From Chrysomallon squamiferum (lineage: Eukaryota; Mollusca; Gastropoda; Neomphalida; Peltospiridae), in assembly GCA_012295275.1 (NCBI GenBank), contig CM022674.1, forward strand, positions 14,836,038 through 14,900,037: 64,000 bases of DNA, given 5' to 3'. Below the pieces are notes generated by a model. It saw nothing but the letters and a program-made list of their open reading frames with translations, searched no databases and had not been told where the DNA came from. The translations under genes were made by a program, and so were the position numbers. Shown here in pieces: positions 53,454 through 64,000 of this stretch (position 1 is the stretch's first letter; each line of letters opens with the position of its first letter).

Positions 53454-55023
53454 AAAATGAAAACCTCCGTCTCTACATGGAAGAATTAATCTGGGTGGAC
53501 ACTAAACAAATTTACATTTATTTTTATGTGACTTTATCAGCAGCTTTCCTTTCTTTACCCTTACTACGTCTCGCTCCATTCACGCCCCACCCCCAACTTG
53601 TCAATCATTCATTACGAACACTGAAAGTAGTATTACCCACATTTCTACACTACTATGTCACAAGATACTAGCGTTCCGCTGTAAGTGTTATTTTTAAAGT
53701 GATTCTCGTTCCTCCAGTTTGTAAATGTTTTCGTACATTATTCTCGCAGTCTCCGACCTTGACACCTACATCAGACGAACGTTTGTTATGAATGAACCGA
53801 CAGAGCCGCACGCCACTTAGCTATAACTTAGCAATGTGTGTCGAAACCCCGCTTATGCAAAGGCAAATAAAAAACTTGTCAAACTGCTTTCTATATTTAA
53901 CTTTACCCGGCCTATCTACCAGCTTTAACGTGACAACAAGTAAAAACATATTTTTTACACTAAACTACTTCCTTGTTTGATTCGGAGCTCGACCGAAGGG
54001 CAGACGAATATGAACTAAAAGTTCTATAGTTGTTTTTCTTCGTTTTGTGCTGATGTCAGACTGAAATTGACCTTCTGTGTGTCAGTGGCAGACGAGAATA
54101 TTATTTCTATATTTGGATTTATATAAGCTGAGACGAGACTGTTTATTTTCGTCAATAATGTGGGTGTTTTTTTGTTGTTTCTTTTTTGTTTGTTTTTTTA
54201 CCTTTTACTTAACGTGACTTTAAGAAATAGTCTTTTTATGAATATTATGAAAAGTAATAGATACAAGATTGCCTATTTTTATCAAAGTATGTGATTTATA
54301 ACTGCCTTCAAAGTGAATATAATACAGTTTTCCATTAATATATTTGTATAATATCTTTTTATCAGTTTATAAACTAAAGAGTATCTAAATGTATTGTTCA
54401 TATTTAATATTTAAACACTACTGGATTATAAAGTGCCATGCCTTTATGAAAATCTGACATTATCTGGATTTATATGGTCCAGGAAGTGAATGTTTTATGG
54501 GTGTTTTATACCGATTTAAGTTTCTGTATTTAACGAACTGGAAACTGCAGCAAATGTATCTTTGTTTGTAATGTATCAGTTTCATTGTTTGTCGAAATAG
54601 TATTTCAAGTTAAACGTCTAGGTAACTAAAGTTCATATTTATAAATTATAATTTGTTTGTTAATAATTATAATTTACAGATATACAGCTTAATGTTTATT
54701 GACGTGGAAACTGAATGGACGGTGGTCTATGATTTTTTGTTAACATGTTGTTATCAGTGTTAGTGAACTGATGTTTTCAGAACTGTAACGTAGATACAAG
54801 TTGTGAATTTATAACAGATTACATCTGTTCGTGTTTGACAAATTACGTAAGCACTGGAGGATAAACATGATTGGGCGTCTTGTTGTACTGTATTACAGGT
54901 TACTGTTATACTGCTCTCATCTTAATATCCTTGTATCCCAGTACAATTTGCTGTTATATTATTCTTAATATCCTTTTATCAGTACAAATTACTACTTTAA
55001 TGCAGATATTTCTAAACGGAAGA
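52806..55023. other. Intergenic sequence upstream of R11
   Basis: A-rich and (AAT)n tract at 53275-53452; otherwise unique-looking AT-rich DNA. No gene supported, and no match seen to the other 5' flanks. Confidence 0.5.
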
Positions 55024-59129
<4,106 letters not shown>

Positions 59130-59619
59130 ACTGAAATATGGAAGCATTTAACATTAAATTATAATGTATACACTTTGATAAACGCTGTGAAAGCACAGAA
59201 AAAGCCACATGAGACAACAGTAATAGCGAACGTCATTTTCATAATGTCATATCATTCTGTTACTGAATTAGTTTGAGGACTTTACGTTATTTTGTAATTG
59301 CTTTATTTTATTATTATTATATTTTTTTCCAATGGGAATATATCAAACAAAACTAGCTAACAAGTATTTGATTGGTTAATATCAGCTAATCTGATAATTA
59401 TATTTTAAGATGAACATTTGATTATCTGTTTTGTTTATTGCTGTGACTTTCATTAAATGTAAAGATATGATTCCAGAAGACAAACTGTGTCTAACTACTA
59501 ATCTGTTTACTGATTACGTCTGACTTTACTTCTTACGTTCTTTATTTTAAATTTTATTATGTATCTGTCTTTACGTCTCTTAACGTCCATCAGATTATGT
59601 ATGTATGCATGTGTGAGTG

Positions 59620-59655
<36 letters not shown>

Positions 59656-60010
59656 TGCATGAAAGTATGTATGTTTATATATATGTATGTGTGTATGAAT
59701 TTATCAAAGTATGTAGGTGTGTATGTATGTATGTATGTATGTATGTATGTATGTTCAATGTGCATATATGTACTTAATACAAAATAAGTGAATTTAACAT
59801 ACCAATGTTTCTCTTATTATCATAACATAATTGTGATAACATTTATAGCTTTACTTAAGTGTATATTTTTAAATACAGAGACTAACAGAAAAATAAATTT
59901 AAAATAATATTTTGTAAAAGAAAACTGTTTCTGTTTTCAGTTTTTAGCTTTTAATAATAATGATGATGTTAATGATGACGATACCAATGTTGATAATAAT
60001 AATAATAATC

Positions 60011-60053
<43 letters not shown>

Positions 60054-60451
60054 TCGACGTCATCATCATCATCATGATCATTGAAAAGAAAATAATTCTG
60101 AGTAAACATCGTTTCAAAAAGGTTACAAATAAGCTGTGACAGTATAAGGAAAAATCTTGAAAAAACAAAAGTAAAATAACAACAGAACAAACAAACTCTA
60201 GTGAAATAACAGTCTGATATTTTATCAACACAGATGCACAAAAACACACGCATACACATGCATACAAACCGACACAAATGCGTGCGCAAACATATGTTTA
60301 TACGTATACAACCATTTGCACACGGTAAAGTTGTTTTTGCTATTTTAATTGTTTTCTTCATAGCCGTTACAATAAACCTCTTGACATCATTTTGAAACTG
60401 AGCTATTTATGAATGTTTTTAATATAAAATTTAACAAAGGTAATGATAGGG

Positions 60452-60483
<32 letters not shown>

Positions 60484-60722
60484 TAAAAACAGCGAAGCAA
60501 ACAAATAGAAAGAAAAATGTATAACTAAGTAATAAATATGATGATGATAATGTTCTTGATGATGCTAATAATAATGTAGCAGTTGTTGTTATAGTAGTAT
60601 TAATACTAATAATACTACTACTAATAATAAACAATAATAACAATAAAACAACACAAATGTCAAAAACAATAGGAAAAAAAGTACAGAAATAAATAAAAAT
60701 AAAATCAATAAATATTTTTAAA

Positions 60723-60754
<32 letters not shown>

Positions 60755-61031
60755 ATAAAATAAAAATTATCACACCGAATCATGAACCGTCACTTTACGT
60801 CCAACAAAAAAAAAAACTTGCATAACCGGTTTTCGTTCTGCCATGATCAATACCAGTGTAACTGAGGTATCTATTTTTATTTTGAAAGACCAGACGAACG
60901 TCTTCCTCCTTGATTAATATGTGGGTGAAATACGGGTGGATATTTACTAGAAAAGCGTCGTTTGTCGGGGAAGTTAAACTGAAACATCAGTGCCTTTTGG
61001 ACGTTAAAGATTAACGCTCGGGCAGACAACT
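59130..61031. other. R11 3' flank and R12 5' flank
   Basis: Short-period repeats: TG/TATG (59620-59755), (AAT)n (59995-60050), (AAAT)n (60455-60480) and AAATA runs. TGAAAGACCAG at 60882-60892 recurs upstream of R5, R6 and R10. No gene seen. Confidence 0.45.
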
Positions 61032-61098
61032 ATGATGGGTGCCCTGTATTGGCAGGTTGTTGTAATAGGGGTGGCGTTAGTTACAGGTTCATCACAAG
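61032..61098 (+). CDS. R12: signal-peptide exon of a further family member (partial)
   Basis: ATGATGGGTGCC opens a 22-codon exon (MMGALYWQVVVIGVALVTGS, then SQ) that ends CACAAG|GTCTGT in phase 1, as all family first exons do. The charge-free hydrophobic core and SSQ end suit a signal peptide. The donor GTCTGT is non-ideal. No exon 2 or ectodomain exon was found before 64000, so intron 1 would exceed 2.9 kb, or the exon is an orphan. Confidence 0.4.
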
Positions 61099-61802
61099 GT
61101 CTGTAAATTTTAATTTTTTATTTGTATTTATAATTTTATCTAATTAGTGTGACCTCTTTTCAGATAGATATGTTGTTTCATATATGCTGGAAAACAATTT
61201 AATTAATTAATAATTTCTACTTCTGTTCTTTTTCTTCTTCATCATCATCATTATCATCATCATCATCATCATCTTCTTCTTCTTCTTCTTATTATTATTA
61301 TTATTATTATTACTAGAGTCTACCAAATATTTACAATATACTAGAAACCAAAATTTAAAAGTATCTTGAGAAAAGAAATAAAATCATGATTAATTTAAAG
61401 TGAGTACTTTCACATTTAACACACACACACACACACATACACGCACACACACACATGTTACAAATCTCTTAATGAATAGAGTCAGTATGTTTCTCTGTTG
61501 TATATATATATCAACAGTATTTTATCTTAGATTTTAATCAAAACGCATTAATTAATAACAGTATGTTACATCTTGGTGTTTAGAATTCTCTCTTCCAGAC
61601 TAAATAATGAATAAATAATATTAAACAGAATTAACACATTACAACAAGTCTCTGTATCTGAAAGGTAAACTAGTAATTGCTAGAATAGTTTTCTTGACTT
61701 GGTTCCCAAAACTTCAGAGAGCAGAGGACGTATTTTTATAATATTTATTTATTTGTTTATTTATTTATTTATTATTATTTTATTATTATTATTACTATTA
61801 TA

Positions 61803-61867
<65 letters not shown>

Positions 61868-62069
61868 TTAAAAATTCCAATAAGTTAGAAACATAGGAGG
61901 GATGAAGGTAGAGGTTTAGAACTGGAAAAGTATAATTTTTAAAGTGAACAAATGATTCTTTCCTTGCATTGAATAGACGTTTGTGTTACTTCAGGTTTTA
62001 CTAAAACTTGTTTTACTGTTATGATTGTTGAGTGCATAGGTTCCAGTTTTAAAGACATTTGAAATACTG

Positions 62070-62250
62070 TACTATACTATGCTATGCTTTACTACATTAC
62101 ACTATACTATACTATACTATACTTTACTATACTGTACTATATTATGCTATATTATACTGTACTATATTATACTATGCTATATTCTACTGTACCATACTAT
62201 ACCACAGTATGTTATACTATGCTATTTTCTACTATATTATGCTATGCAGT
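62070..62250. repeat. Imperfect (ACTAT)n pentamer array
   Basis: Repeated TACTATACTATGCTATA-like units over about 180 bases; the only 5-bp-period array in the window. Confidence 0.75.
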
Positions 62251-62866
62251 AATGTAAAAGAAATATGAAGTAATATAATATAATATAAAATGTAATCAAA
62301 TAAATAAATAAATAAATCTTCAAGCATCTTCAGTTTAAGGTAGACATTTCTGAAGCGGGTGAGCATTTTAACATATTATCTATAAATATGTCTGTACCAC
62401 TAACTCCTTTCAAAAGTGGTTCGGTCATTCACACCACGATATAAAACACCAGTTCTACCCGTTTAATATTCAATCTTGGCGTCCCGAACTCTTCATAAAT
62501 TAATAATTAGGTTAGTGAATTTCAAGTGACAGCTTTGTGAAATTTGCGTACTCGTTGTTCAAGTTTTTTAGGAGGTCTTTCATCGGTGAACGTAGGTTAA
62601 AGTTTTAGTACGTTACAGGCTTGAACCGCACAATAAACAAGAAATTCAGTATCTTATTTCCATTGATACCAGATACAGATCAAACAAGGCAAATGCAAAT
62701 TGTCTAGGCACCATCAGATTAAAGCTTACACCACGATCAATTTCAGCTGAGTTTGCTAATTCAGAGAAAGAATCGTTGTCTCGCTGTAGTTCTCACACAG
62801 CTGTCATTCTCACTCTCTGTTTCTCCCTCTTTGTGTTATTCTGTGTGTGTGTGTGTGTTTGTCTCT

Positions 62867-63079
<213 letters not shown>

Positions 63080-64000
63080 ATATAACACTGTTACTTTATT
63101 GGTTTTTTGATGTGGCCAATACAATTATTATAAGGATTAGAACTACGAAACATACTCTATATCTTACGCAAGTCAACTGGGCACATAATTTATTGCAAAA
63201 GCCCCGTCATGACTATCATACATCAGACATTCTTCTTGATTAAAGCGGAGAAATTATTCATATTAACATAAACAAGTAAATAAAACTACAGATTTTAATT
63301 AAATCTCGACTAAAACTGTCGTACTGATCTCAGAAGCTGTTCGTTTGTTTATTAAATACTGCTCTTGGGCGGGACGGAACATTTTTGAACGGAAGTTGAT
63401 ACATTATGAGTAACAGGTTGCGTCACTTTATTATTATCACTATTATTATTATTAATAATTAATGTGTGAGTGTTTGACCCCATCTGACCTTCTTTCCCCA
63501 CCCTGCTCTGTCTGTTGGCCTCAAAGAGTGGCAGTCCTCCTGTGTCTGTTGCAGTTATTAGCTTACGAAACAGTAGTCCAGAAATAAATTCTACTGGGGA
63601 AATAGCAATTTTCAGTTCTTAAAGACGGTTTAAGATTTAACAAGTTAATCGTATTTCAAATAGAGTTGTATGTGTTTCATGTTGCAGAAGTAAACGATCT
63701 GAATATGTTTTGTATAGACTCAAACAATTCTGATAATAATAATGCATGCTTTTTGTGAATGCTAGTGAGCTAGCCGTCATTCTATAGGGAGCATAATAAT
63801 GATGTATGCGTTTGTGCATGCAAGGGCTGGTATAGTCTTTTACCGAGTCGTCATTTACGAAAAGATATTTTAGTTTGTACGTCCACCGGATAATACAAAA
63901 AGATTACGTATGTTAGGGTGTCGTATACAAAATTGATTCAAAATAGTTGTTTCTACCACCACATATATATTTCAATTTTATTTTACGCCATTCTCTTCTC

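Overview
This is eukaryotic DNA: AT-rich, loaded with (GA)n, (TAA)n, (TAG)n and TATG-type microsatellites, and carrying multi-exon genes with GT-AG introns. The repeat style suggests a lophotrochozoan, probably a mollusc and perhaps a cephalopod. That assignment is an impression from base composition, not a proof.

One thing dominates the window: a tandem, inverted and recombined cluster of a single cell-surface receptor-like gene family. I number the loci R1 to R12. The basic gene has six exons: (1) signal peptide; (2) a 33-42 bp exon with one Cys; (3) a ~107-114 residue ectodomain with six spaced cysteines (M-C ... C-x-C ... C ... C ... C); (4) a Ser/Thr-rich mucin-like stalk that begins with another Cys; (5) a 76-82 bp Val/Ile-rich transmembrane exon; (6) a cytoplasmic tail full of Tyr motifs. 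The intron phases are 1-1-1-1-2 wherever the gene is complete, so ectodomain, stalk and membrane modules can be exchanged without breaking frame. I do not recognise the ectodomain; it is vaguely CUB-like, at low confidence.

Layout: R1 (3' end only, +), R2 (+, intact, long tail), R3 (+, pseudogene), R4 (+, intact chimera), R5 (-, truncated), R6 (-, intact chimera), R7 (-, broken), R8 (-, degenerate), R9 (+, exons 2-6 with a possible intron-derived signal peptide), R10 (+, intact but lacking exon 2), a 200-N gap, R11 (+, intact, long tail), R12 (+, exon 1 only before the window ends).

Three ectodomain subtypes (R2/R3/R4/R9; R5/R6/R10; R7/R8) plus the divergent R11, three membrane-exon subtypes and three tail types occur in different combinations. 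The clearest case is a ~4.7 kb, nearly identical inverted repeat (18959-23672 versus 26688-31406). It gives R6 the same stalk, membrane segment and tail as R4 while R6 keeps a different ectodomain. Tails carry paired YEHL/VYLHI modules (ITIM-like in part), YVNT and YxN sites (Grb2 SH2-type), one YLDM (PI3K-type) and repeated [DG]-x-Y-x-x-[VF] sites. The best reading is a rapidly evolving, mosaic family of Tyr-signalling type I receptors, possibly immune or self-recognition receptors. That function is inference.
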